A stretch of 64,000 bases of DNA from Asterias rubens (Eukaryota; Echinodermata; Asteroidea; Forcipulatida; Asteriidae). Numbering within the stretch: the first letter of the stretch is position 1; each line of letters opens with the position of its first letter. The position numbers and the translations under genes were made by a program. Below are positions 32,813 through 43,500 of this stretch, in pieces. The stretch covers positions 4,178,333 through 4,242,332 of the forward strand of contig NC_047078.1 in assembly GCF_902459465.1 (NCBI RefSeq). The letters are read 5' to 3'. The notes below the pieces were generated by a model. The model saw only the letters and a list, made by a program, of their open reading frames with translations. It was not told where the DNA came from and made no database searches.

Positions 32813-33604
32813 TGAAGCAGCTCTGTGAAAATCTGTCCAATAATAATAATACACGACAGCGAGTTATGACAAACAAGATGTTATTCAATAATTTCCACAG
32901 TTTTTGAGGTGTCAAACTTAAAAAATAAAATGATTATTTATATAATGTAAAAATAAACACCTTAAAAACATGGAATGATCCTTGTTTTTCTTTACTCACT
33001 GGCAGCTTCCATTATTGCATATAGGGGGGTTTGTGGTATATTGTGCGGTGCATATTGTACATTGGCGAGTTTTGTATTTTAGTGAAGCTGTACAGTTAAA
33101 ACAGAATAAAAAAAAAAAAATTATGTATGTAAATTGTAAAATGATGTGCAAACACAGAAAGCTCAATTAAAATGTCCAATCCTAGAGATTGGAATAAGTG
33201 TTCCCTGTGGTGATCCTAACGTGAATATTAATCAGTGGAACAGGTCTATATTTGTAATGTTGGAACTGAAATAAAATATAAAAAATGTATAAAAATACAG
33301 TTATTATTATTGCACTTTTTGTGCATCTGAACTGCGGGACAATATCTAAATTCGTCCCAAAACTGATAAAATCACAAGGGGTAAGCCTTGCAGCTTTGTC
33401 TAAATTCGGCCCAAATCGGGAAAAATCACAAGGGTGATCAAAATTTGGCCTAAATCGGATAAAATCACAAGGGGTAAGCCTTACAATTTTGTCTAAATTC
33501 GGCCAAAATCGGAAGAAAAAAAAAAAGGGTAAGCCTTGCAGTTTTGTCTGAAATTCGGCTAAAATCAAATAAATTCACGAGGGGTAGTCCCTGACATTTT
33601 GTCT

Positions 33605-35345
33605 AAAATTGATTGAGCCTTGTGAACTTATCAAATTTTAAAAAAAATGTTCACAAGACCATAGCCTTGTGAACTTATCAAATTTGTACAGAAAAAGTTC
33701 ACTTGTTAACTTATCATTTTTTCTTGAAAATGTTCACAAGGCCTTGTGAACTTGTCAAACTTTTACACAAAATGTTCACAAGGCGAATATAGCCTTGTGA
33801 ACTGATCAAATTTGAACTTATCATTTTTATCTTGAAAGTTTTCACAAGCCTCATGAACTTTTACAGAAAATGTTCACAAGGCCTTGTGAGCTTATCATAT
33901 TTTTCTTGAACATGTTCACAAGGCTAAAGTGAACTTATCATGTTTTTCCAGAAAATGTTCACAAGGCCTTGGGAACTTATCATATTTTTATTGAACATGT
34001 TCACAAGCTTTCTTATCATATTTTTTCTTGAACATGTTCACAAGGCTAAAAGTGGACTCTTTTTTTGTACACAAATTTGAAAAAAATATAAAACTGATTT
34101 GTTCAGATTTTGGTCTAAATTCGATAAAAGACCTATTTTTTATGAAAATGCTGGACTAACCCTTTGTAGTTTTTTCCATTTTTTGGCCTAGTTTTGATGA
34201 AAATGCTGGACTCTTACCCCTTGTCGTTTTTTCATTTTTAGGCCTATTTTTGATGAAAATGCTGGACTAACCCCTTGTGGATTTTTTCATTTTTAGGCCT
34301 ATTTTTGATGAAAATGCTGGACTTACCCCTTGTTTTTTTTTCTCCATTTTTAGGCAAATTTTTTGATGAAAATGCTCGACTTACCCCTTGTCGTTTTTCA
34401 TTTTTGAGCCTATTTTTGATGAAAATGTGTCAGTGTTTTTTCATTTTTAGGCCAATTTTGGATGAAAATGCTTGACTTACCCCTTGTCGTTTTTAATTTT
34501 TGATCCTTATTTTGATGAAAATGCTGGACTTACCCATTGTTGGTGTTTTTTTCATTTTTAGGCAAATTTTTGATGAAAATGCTGGACTTACCCCTGGTCG
34601 TTTTTTAATTTTTAGGGCCTATTTTTTATGAAAATGCTGGACTTATCCCTTGTGGTTTTTCATTTGTAGGCCTATTTATAGCCTTGTGAACTTATCACAT
34701 TTTTCTTGAACATTTTCAGAGGGCTATAGCCCTATAGCCTTGTGAACTTATCATATTTTTCTTGAAAATGTTCACATCGCCTTGTTTTACAGAAAATGTT
34801 GGCAAGGCTATATATAGCCTTGTGAACTTGTCATGTTTTTCTTGAAAATGTTCACATTTTTCTTGAAAATGTTCACAAGGCCTTATAGCCTTGTGAACTT
34901 ATCATGTTTTTCTTGAAAATGTTCATATTTTTCTTGAAAATGTTCACAAGGCCTTATAGCCTTGTGAACTTATCATTTTTTTCTTGAAAATGTTCACAAG
35001 GCTATATAGCCTTATATTTTTACAGAAAATGTGAACTTATCATATTTTTCTTAAAAATGTTGTAGCCTTGTGAACTTATAATAACAAGGCTACATGTATA
35101 TATATAGCCTTGTGAACTTACATGTATCATGTTTTTCATAAAAATGTTCACAAGGCCTTGTGAACTTATCAAGTTTTTACAGAAAATGTTCACAAGTCTT
35201 GTGAACTTATCATGTTTTTACAGACAATGTTCAAAAGTCTTGTGAACTTATAATAATAAGGCTATAGCCTTTTGAACTTATCATATTTGTTCTGAAAATG
35301 TTATAGCCTTGTTAACTTATCTTATTTTAAGTGAAAATGTTTCGG
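33605..35345. repeat. hairpin-unit array (type b) with type c inside
   Basis: Units pair ccttgtgaac with gttcacaagg across a loop of about 20-25 AT-rich bases. Type c (gatgaaaatgctggactta) fills about 34,130-34,680. Confidence 0.85.
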
Positions 35346-35354
35346 TTATAGCCT

Positions 35355-35542
35355 CATATATGGTTGTGTAGTTTCCCATTGACTTTTGTATGGTTGTGTA
35401 GTTTCCCATTGACTTGTGTATGGTTGTGTAGTTTCCCATTGACTTGTGTATGGTTGTGCAGTTTCCTATTGACTTGTGTGTGGTTGTGTAGTTTCCCATT
35501 GACTTGTGTATGGTTGTGTAGTTTCCCATTGACTTGTTTGCT
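35355..35542. repeat. 30-bp minisatellite (type e), block 1
   Basis: About six units of ttgtgtagtttcccattgac plus ttgtgtatgg. Confidence 0.95.
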
Positions 35543-35624
35543 TACCGCTTTAAGCAAAAACCTTGCTTAACCAAGGCTATGAAATAAATGTTCTAGGTGC
35601 TTACTCTCATGTACTATGTACTGT

Positions 35625-36190
35625 ATTTTTTTGCTGGTTTCTCGTGGTAAGAGTAGAGACCAGCTAACTCTGTATGTATTGCAATCTTAAGTTGGCTGGT
35701 TTCCCGTTGTTAGAGTAGAGACCAGCTTACTCTCATGTACTACTATTGCAATCTTTGGCTGGTTTCCCGTTGTTAGAGTAGAGACCAGCTAACTCTCATG
35801 TACTACTATTGCAATCTTTGGCTGGTTTCCCGTTGTTAGAGTAGAGACCAGCTAACTCTCATGTACTACTATTGCAATCTTTGGCTGGTTTCCCGTTGTT
35901 AGAGTAGAGACCAGCTAACTCTCATGTACTACTATTGCAATCTTTTGCTGGTTTCCCGTTGTTAGAGTAGAGACCAGCTAACGCTTATGTACTTTGTCTG
36001 CATTTTTTTGCTGGTTTCCTGTTGTACATGTAAGAGTAGAGACCAGCTAACTCTCATGTACTACATGTATGTTTTGCAATCTTAAGTTGGCTGGTTCCCT
36101 GTTGTTAGAGTAGAGACCAGCTATCTCTCATGTACTACTATCGCAATCTTTTGCTGGTTTCCCGTTGTTAGAGTAGAGACCAGCTAACTC
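35625..36190. repeat. 63-bp minisatellite (type f), ~9 units
   Basis: Unit starts ggctggtttcccgttgttag; copies start at 35757, 35820 and 35883, spacing 63. Each pairs gctggt with accagc. Confidence 0.93.
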
Positions 36191-36385
36191 TCCCATTGAC
36201 TTGTGTATGGTTGTGTAGTTTCCCATTGACTTGTGTACAGTTGTGTAGTTTCCCATTGACGTGTGTATGGTTGTGTAGTTTCCCATTGACTTGTGTACAG
36301 TTGTGAAGTTTCCCATTGACTTGTGTACAGTTGTGTAGTTTCCCATTGACTTGTGTATGGTTGTGTAGTTTCCCATTGACTTACA
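36190..36385. repeat. 30-bp minisatellite (type e), block 2
   Basis: About 6-7 units; several carry the variant gtgtacagttgtg. Confidence 0.93.
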
Positions 36386-36987
36386 TGTATGTATGGCCAT
36401 AGCCTTGTGAACTTGGCAACTACCCCTTGTTTTTTTTTCATTTTTAAGGCCTATTTTTGATTAAAATGCTGGACTTATGTACCCCCTTGTCATTTTTCAT
36501 TTTTGAGCCTATTTTTGATGAAAATGCTGGACCCCTTGTAGTTGTTTTTTTTCATTTTTAGGCAAATTTTGGATGAAAATGCGGGACTTGTCGTTTTTCT
36601 CATTTTAGGCTTATTTTTTATGAAAATGCTGGGCCTTATAGCCTTGTGAACTTATATTTTTACAGAAAATGTTCACAAGGCTATAACCTTGAACTTATCA
36701 TATTTTTCTGGAAAATGTTCACATAGCCTTGTGAACTTATCATAGCCCAATAGCCTGGTGAACTTACCATGTTTTTCTTTAAAATGTTCACTTGTGAACT
36801 TATCATATTTTTTATACATAAATTGTTTACAAGGTTATAGCATTATAGCCTTGGGAACTTATCATATTTTTACAGAAAATGTTCAAAAGGCTATAGCCTT
36901 GTGAACTTATAAAGGTTTTACAGAAAATGTTTACAAGCCTTGTGATCTTATCATATTTTTCATGAAAATGTTCAAAAGGCTTAAGCT

Positions 36988-37752
36988 AAAGTGTAGTTTC
37001 CCATTGACATGTGTATGGTTGTGTAGTTTCCCATTGACTTGTGTATGGTTGTGTAGTTTCCCATTGACATGTGTATGGTTGTGTAGTTTCCCATTGACTT
37101 GTGTATGGTTGTGTAGTTTCCCATTGACTTGTGTATGGTTGTGTAGTTTCCCATTGACATGTGTACGGTTGTGTAGTGCCCCATTGACTTGTGTATGGTT
37201 GTGTGTAGTTTCCCATTGACATGTGTATGGTTGTGTAGTTTCCCATTGACTTGTGTATGGTTGTGTAGTGCCCCATTGACTTGTGTATGGTTGTGTGTAG
37301 TTTCCCATTGACTTGTGTATGGTTGTGTAGTTTCCCATTGACTTGTGTATGGTTGTGTAGTTTCCCATTGACTTGTGTATGGTTGTGTAGTTTCCCATTG
37401 ACTTGTGTATGGTTGTGTAGTTTCCCATTGACATGTGTATGGTTGTGTAGTTTTCCATTGACTTGTGTATGGTTGTGTAGTTTCCCATTGACTTGTGTAT
37501 GGTTGTGTAGTTTCCCATTGACTTGTGTATGGTTGTGTAGTTTCCCATTGACTTGTGTATAGTTGTGTAGTTTCCCATTGACTTTGTGTATGGTTGTGTA
37601 GTTTCCCATTGACTTGTGTATAGTTGTGTAGTTTCCCATTGACATGTGTATGGTTGTGTAGTTTCCCATTGACATGTGTACGGTTGTGTAGTTTCCCATT
37701 GACTTTGTGTATGGTTGTGTAGTTTCCCATTGACATGTGTATGGTTGTGTGG
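36988..37752. repeat. 30-bp minisatellite (type e), block 3, ~25 units
   Basis: Near-identical units; variants include cttgtgtatgg, catgtgtatgg and a few 31-32 bp units. Confidence 0.95.
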
Positions 37753-37978
37753 TAGAGACCAGTATTGCAATCTTTGGCTGGTTTCCCGTTGTTAGAGTAG
37801 AGACCAGCTAACTCTCATGTACGACTATTGCAATCTTTGGCTGGTTTCCCGTTGTTAGAGTAGAGACCAGCTAACCCTCCCATTGACTTGTGTATGGTTG
37901 TGTAGTTTCCCATTGACTTGTATACAGTTGTGTAGTTTCCCATTGACGTGTGTATGGTTGTGTAGTTTCCCATTGACC
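37753..37978. repeat. 63-bp units then 30-bp units (types f and e)
   Basis: Two type f units followed by about three type e units, the same order and junction (ccctcccattgac) as at 36,180-36,200. Confidence 0.9.
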
Positions 37979-38109
37979 ATAGCCTCGTAAACTTATCATA
38001 TTTTTACAGGAACTGTAAGCCTTGTGAACTTATCATGTTTTTCATGAAAATGTTCACTTAGTGTGAACTTATCATATTTTTACAGGGCTATAGTTTTTTC
38101 CAGTCGGAC

Positions 38110-38585
38110 ATGGGCTAAATCAGATAAAATCACAAGGGTAGGTAGCCTTGCAGTTTTGTCCAAATTCGGCTAAAATCAGTTAAAATCACAAGGGGTAAGC
38201 CTGTTAGTTTTGGCTAAATTCGGCTGAAATCACAAGGGGTAAGCCTTGCAGTTTTTGCTAAAATCAGATAAAATCACAAGGTGTAGTAAGCCTTGCAGTT
38301 TTGTCTAGTTTCGGCTAAAATCAGATAAAATCACAGTTTTGTCCAAATTCAGCTCAAATCAGATAAAATCACAAGGGGTAAGCCTTGCAGTTTTGTCCAA
38401 ATTAGGCCAAAATCTGATAAAATCACAAGGGGTAAGTAAGCCTTGCAGTTTTGTCGAATTTTGGCTAAAATCAGATAAAATCACAAGGGGTTAGCCTTGC
38501 AATTTTGTTTAAATTCAGCCAGAAACTGGTAAAATCACAAGGGGTTAGTTAGCCTTGCAATTTTATCTTATTTCTGCCAAAATAG
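38110..38585. repeat. type a tandem repeat, block 2
   Basis: About nine units with cagataaaatcacaaggggt and aagccttgcagttttgtc, same strand as the block at 33,330-33,600. Confidence 0.88.
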
Positions 38586-38937
38586 GCCAACACGGTCACC
38601 TGATTTTTCTACTGAAGTAAGTGAGTAGAAATCCACCCATGAATTGTATGTTCTGCTTCGAAAGAAAAAAAAATACAAAATTATTAAATGAAAAATAGTG
38701 TTCACTTTAATACTTTCACCAATATAAATGCAAATATATTTAATATTTCTTCTAATAAAAGTTATCTTCAGCTTTAATTCATAGTACTGTGAAAGAAAGG
38801 ATAACGTTAACGCTTAGTTTTTTTTTTAATTCGTAGTGTCCATCAGCGGGGCCCAATTTCATAAAGCCTGTAGGCATACAAATTTGCTTAGCACAGAAAA
38901 ATCGTTTAGTTTAACTTAACATTGATATAAATTTTGG

Positions 38938-39120
38938 TTTTTACCCATACACCGATGTGTGTTAGCGCTGTATACTCAGTACTTTCCCGAGTCCTGTGAA
39001 CAAATATCACAGGCATGTTACTCGGGTGGGATTCAAACCCACGACCCTTGCAATTCTAGAGCAGTGTCTTACCAACTAGACTACCGAGATTGCCCGGTAG
39101 CTAGAGGCAGTTTGATAATT
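38938..39120 (-). mobile_element. SINE S2, reverse
   Basis: acccatacaccgatgtgtgt, then gtgggattcaaacccacgac and accaactagactaccgag. Confidence 0.82.
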
Positions 39121-39180
39121 CTTTTTTTTACTGATCTCTACCAATCCTGTATAATGAACCTTATGCATTGACATCGTTAA

Positions 39181-39558
39181 AGGCAGTGGACACTATTGGT
39201 AATTACTCAAAACAATTATCATCATAAAACCTTTCTTGATTACGAGTAATGGGGAGAGGTTGATAGTATAAAACATTGTGAGAAACAGCTCCCTCTGAAG
39301 TGACGTAGTTTTCGAGAAAGAAGTAATTTTCCACGAATTTGATTTTGATACCTCAAGTTTAGAATTTGAGGTCTCAAAATCAAGCATCAGAAAGCACACA
39401 ACTTCGTGACACAAAGTTTTTTTTTCTTTCATTATTATCTCGCAAATTCGTTGACTGATTGAGCTCAAATTTTCACAGGTTTGTTATTTTATGCATATGT
39501 TGAGATACACCAACTGTGAAGACTAGTCTTTGACAATTACCAATAGTGTCCACTGTCT
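39181..39558. mobile_element. TTAA MITE F1
   Basis: TTAA at 39177-39180 and 39559-39562. Confidence 0.87.
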
Positions 39559-39689
39559 TTAAGCCGCCATCTTTAGAAATACCGATAATGGAACAATCAA
39601 AATGCAAAGATTTGTTCGAGCCGTGCACATCACTGACCAGTTAACACATCCTTTTTACCTCAAGCAATGCAAATGCGTAAGGTCTATAA

Positions 39690-40054
39690 AGGAACACGTT
39701 GCCTTGGATCGGACGAGTTGGTCTTTGATTAGCAATAAAAACCGTTTGTTATAAAATGCATTGGTTAGAAAGATGTTTTTAAAGTAGAGTACAATGATCC
39801 ACACAAATTTGCCTCGAAAATGCGTGGTTTTACTTTTACTTTGCGAACTAACACGGTCGGCCATTTATGGGAGTCCAAAATTTAACTCCCATAAATGGCC
39901 GACCGTGGTAAAACCACGCAATTTCGAGCGATACTTGTGTGGATCATTATTGTCTACTTTTAGAATATCTTTCTAACATTTCTTGCATTTTATAACAAAC
40001 GGTTACAAACGCTTTTCAAAGACCAACTCAACTGATCCAAGGCAACGTGTTCCT
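39690..40054. mobile_element. foldback MITE, family F4
   Basis: Ends AGGAACACGTTGCCTTGGAT and its inverse; right flank TTAA, left flank ATAA. Central near-perfect stem ggccatttatgggagt / actcccataaatggcc. Just downstream of the PPOX stop. Confidence 0.88.
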
Positions 40055-40416
40055 TTAAATTTGGAGCAAATTCGGGTGAGAGACTAGACTTGACCAGAAA
40101 CTGTGGCGTAGCTCTCGAATTTACCATAACAACCATGTTCCAGTGCATGGTTTGATACAGACCTTTATCATGATGCCTCCATCTTGGTCATGACCTCGTG
40201 GCAAATAACAATATTGAATGCTAATAACCATTTTGCAAATAGGAACCAGACTATCTTGTTCTTCCAGCCTCCAGTTTGGTAACATTGATATCAATAAGAA
40301 AATTCAAGATGGCTGCACCCTGTGCTCTATGGTTTCTGGTTAGTCTAGTCCCTCACCTGAACTTGCTCTTGGACGTTGCTTTAGATGATTTAACCAGTCT
40401 GTTCTGGTTTATCATA

Positions 40417-40562
40417 CTACACTATGAGGTGACCATTAGGAACTAGACGTTGGGCAGCCAGCCTCGAGTTGTATATGACATCGTTGACACTTACGCCTTT
40501 GTACGACGCTCCAATCAGAGTGAGTGGAAGGTTCTGATCCTCTATGTAAGAAGTCATGTTAT
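40417..40562 (-). CDS. PPOX: PPOX exon 11, terminal
   Basis: It reads LPLTLIGASYKGVSVNDVIY and NSRLAAQ, the C-terminal FAD-contacting block GASYxGVxVND. TAG stop at 40417-40419. Acceptor GATTGCAG. Confidence 0.95.
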
Positions 40563-43500
40563 CTGCAATCAAATATTACAAACATTGAGTAAAACTTCTT
40601 CACATCAATGAAACTAAATCACGCACGGGAGATCATGCCTTTCAAGGCCCTACTCCCCGGCTCTGGAATTCCCTTCCCCGTAACATCCGGGAAGTCAACA
40701 CACTGGAACGGTTCAAAATATGCTCAAAACCCATTTATTTGTTTAATCTGGCCATTTTTGTTTTTGCTTGTACTGTTTTTTTGTATCTTTGTCTGAGATT
40801 AACATTAAACTTACACAGTTTGAAGATAATGACGGTAGAAAGCTTCCCTGAAAAATATTATTTGCTGAGGTGCTGTAGTTTTTGAGATATGAGTAAAACA
40901 ATGTCATGAAAATAATTTTCGTCTCAGTGATCATGCGACGAAAATTATTTTAGCATGTAAAAAAGTATTTTCATGACATTGTTTTCCTCATTTCTCAAAA
41001 AATACAGCACCTCAGCAGCTTATACTTCAAGGTATGCTTATCTTCAAACGGTGAAAGTTTGATGTAAATCTGTGGACATTGTGTTTCGTGTTAAAAAAAG
41101 TACCCAAATCCTGTAAGCACTATACCGAGTTCTGTGACAAACAAATAGGATTTGCACTTCCTCTAGCCACTGGACTAGCTCAGTGGTAAAACATCTGCTC
41201 TAGCAATGCAAAGGTTGTGGGTTTGAATCTCAACTGAGTTATATGCTTGTGGATTTTGTTCACAGTTAACAACAACTGTATTTCTAGAGTACATGTACCA
41301 AAACAACTTCAGAAGAGAGTCTCTAAAGTGCTCAGAAGAACTAGATGAAAATTATTATTTTTGGTTTTTACCCATACACCGATGTGTGTTAGCACTGTAT
41401 ACTCAGTACTTTCCCGAGTCCTGTGAAAAAATATCACAGGCATGTTACTCGGGTGGGATTCGAACCCACGACCATGTCTGTGATATTTTTTCACAGGACT
41501 CGGGAAAGTACTGAGTATACAGTGCTAACACACATCGGTGTATGGGTAAAAACCAAAATTAATATTCTTTATCCCCGATGCAAATTTAACATCTATTAGA
41601 TGAAAATTCAACTTATCAGGGTTGGATTTCATTAAAAGTTAAAGGCAGTGGCTACTATTGGTAATTACTCAAAATATAAATAGCATAAAACGTTTCTTGG
41701 TAACGAGTAATGGAGAGCTGTTGAGAAACGGCCCCTCTGAAGTAATGTAGTTTTCGAGAAAGAAGTCAATTTCAACAAATATGATTTAAAGACCTCAGAA
41801 TTAGATTTTGAGGTCTTGAAATCAACTGAAAGCACAAAACTTCGTGCGACAAGGGTGTTTTTTCTTTCATCTCGCAACTTCGAGGACCAATTGAGGTCAA
41901 ATTTGAACAGGTTTGTGATTTTGTGCATATGTTGAGATACGCCAAGTGAGAAGACTGGTCTTTGACAATTACCAATAGTGTCCAGTGTCTTTAAGACCAG
42001 TCTCATCCTGAGTTAGGAAGCGTTGCTTGTCCTAACTTAGGACTAGCCTTATGTTTTTTTAAATTTCCTAGGACTAGTCCTTTGGAAAACTCAACCCCAG
42101 GACTCTTCTAAAAACAAAAATCAAAATTGTTCAATTCTTCAGCCAATGTTACTGATCTTGTGAACAGCAAATGATGCTGAGGGTATTAAGTACTGACAAA
42201 ATTATCTCCGGTAGAAGAAGTTATACAATTTATTTGAAAAAGTTTTTCGTCATAATTCATTGCTATTGCTACATGTACATGTAACTGTGCAAGTTGTGTA
42301 TTTGAAGAATGTCTAGTAAAGTGGAATACAATCACAAGCCAAACTTCCCTGCTAGCCCCTGTAATTTGCTTGATGTAAATGCAGAATTCCCTGCTTCTGT
42401 TAGCGCAGATTCTTTGCTTCTAGTAAGCAGAGCTATGAACATTGACCCTGTACTGCAAGATTATCATTGGCTACTGGGCCCAATTTCATGGCTCTGCTCA
42501 ACGCCGAATTCTGCGCTTACGATCACGATTCCCCGCTTACGTGCAAGCGCCAAATTTATGTGCTAGCCTTGTAAGCGTAGAATGCCTAGTAACGTGGAGT
42601 ACGCATGGGCAGAAGCCAAAACTCGCCGCTAACCCGTGAAATACGCTTGCCGTAAACACAGAATTCCCTGCTTCCGTATGCGCTGATTCTGTGCTTACGG
42701 TAAGCAGAGCCATAAAATTGGGCCCTGGCTTGGTCTAGTATTTATTTCACAGAGGGGCTACAAGGTCAAATTATATTTTGTGATGATGCACTCATTATTA
42801 ATTGTCACAAACTTACCTAAAAGTCTGTGGTGGTTGACTCGATAGTTAGGTATACAATCCTGAGACAGGTTTACTTTGCAATATGTCGGCTTGGCAACGA
42901 GTCCTATCTGGCTTTTCAGTGTCTCCATGGCAACGGAGGCTAGCCACTCAGGGTCCACCTTGTCGGGGTCACCAAAGAGTTCACGGAACCACGCCCCTCC
43001 CATCATGCACTGCGGAATAACAAAACAGAGGCTGGTTTAGACGAGACAGTTCGAGGTCAAATGTCAAAGTTCTGATGTTTGTAAGCGAGAGAGCTGACTA
43101 GTCTATTAAAGGCACTGGGGTCGATTTCACAAAGATAGTCCTAAAGGACTAGTCCTAGAACTCTTAAGAATTTAAGACTGATCCCAAGTTAGGGCCCTAA
43201 CACGAGATAAGACTAGTCTTAACTCTTTGTGAAGTCTACCCCAGGACATGTTTGGTAATTTCTCAAAGTACACCTTAGAATAAAAACAAACTTGGTAACG
43301 AACAACGGAGAGCTGTTGATAGTACAAGACTCCCTCCGAAGTAACAAAGTTTTTGAGAAAGATGTAATTTCTCACTAAAATGGCCTGAAATCTTCATCCA
43401 GGCCTCTGAAAGAACACAGGTGTTTTTTTCTCTTTGATGACTAATTATTTTCACTGGATTCAAGCTTTGGTGATCATTTCATGAACAGATTGTGGGTCAA

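Larger units (their letters stand above)
33330..38585. repeat. 5.3-kb mosaic of five interleaved tandem repeats
   Basis: Five unit types alternate. a: aaaatcacaaggggtaagcc (~54 bp). b: ccttgtgaacttatca...gttcacaagg hairpin. c: atttttgatgaaaatgctgg (~53 bp). e: tatggttgtgtagtttccca (30 bp). f: ggtttcccgttgttagag (63 bp). Order of blocks: a b c b e f e c b e f e b a. No gene seen. Confidence 0.9.

Noticed and set aside
35625..36190. CRISPR-like regular repeats
   Set aside because: The 63-bp units are contiguous with no unique spacers, and the DNA is clearly animal.
37000..37750. Centromeric satellite
   Set aside because: The block is short and lies between ordinary genes; nothing indicates a centromere.
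36931..37770. Several 230-280-codon ORFs (NGKLHNHTQV type) on the - strand and complementary ones on the + strand
   Set aside because: The 30-bp repeat keeps multiple frames open at once; no start, splice or codon signal favours any of them.
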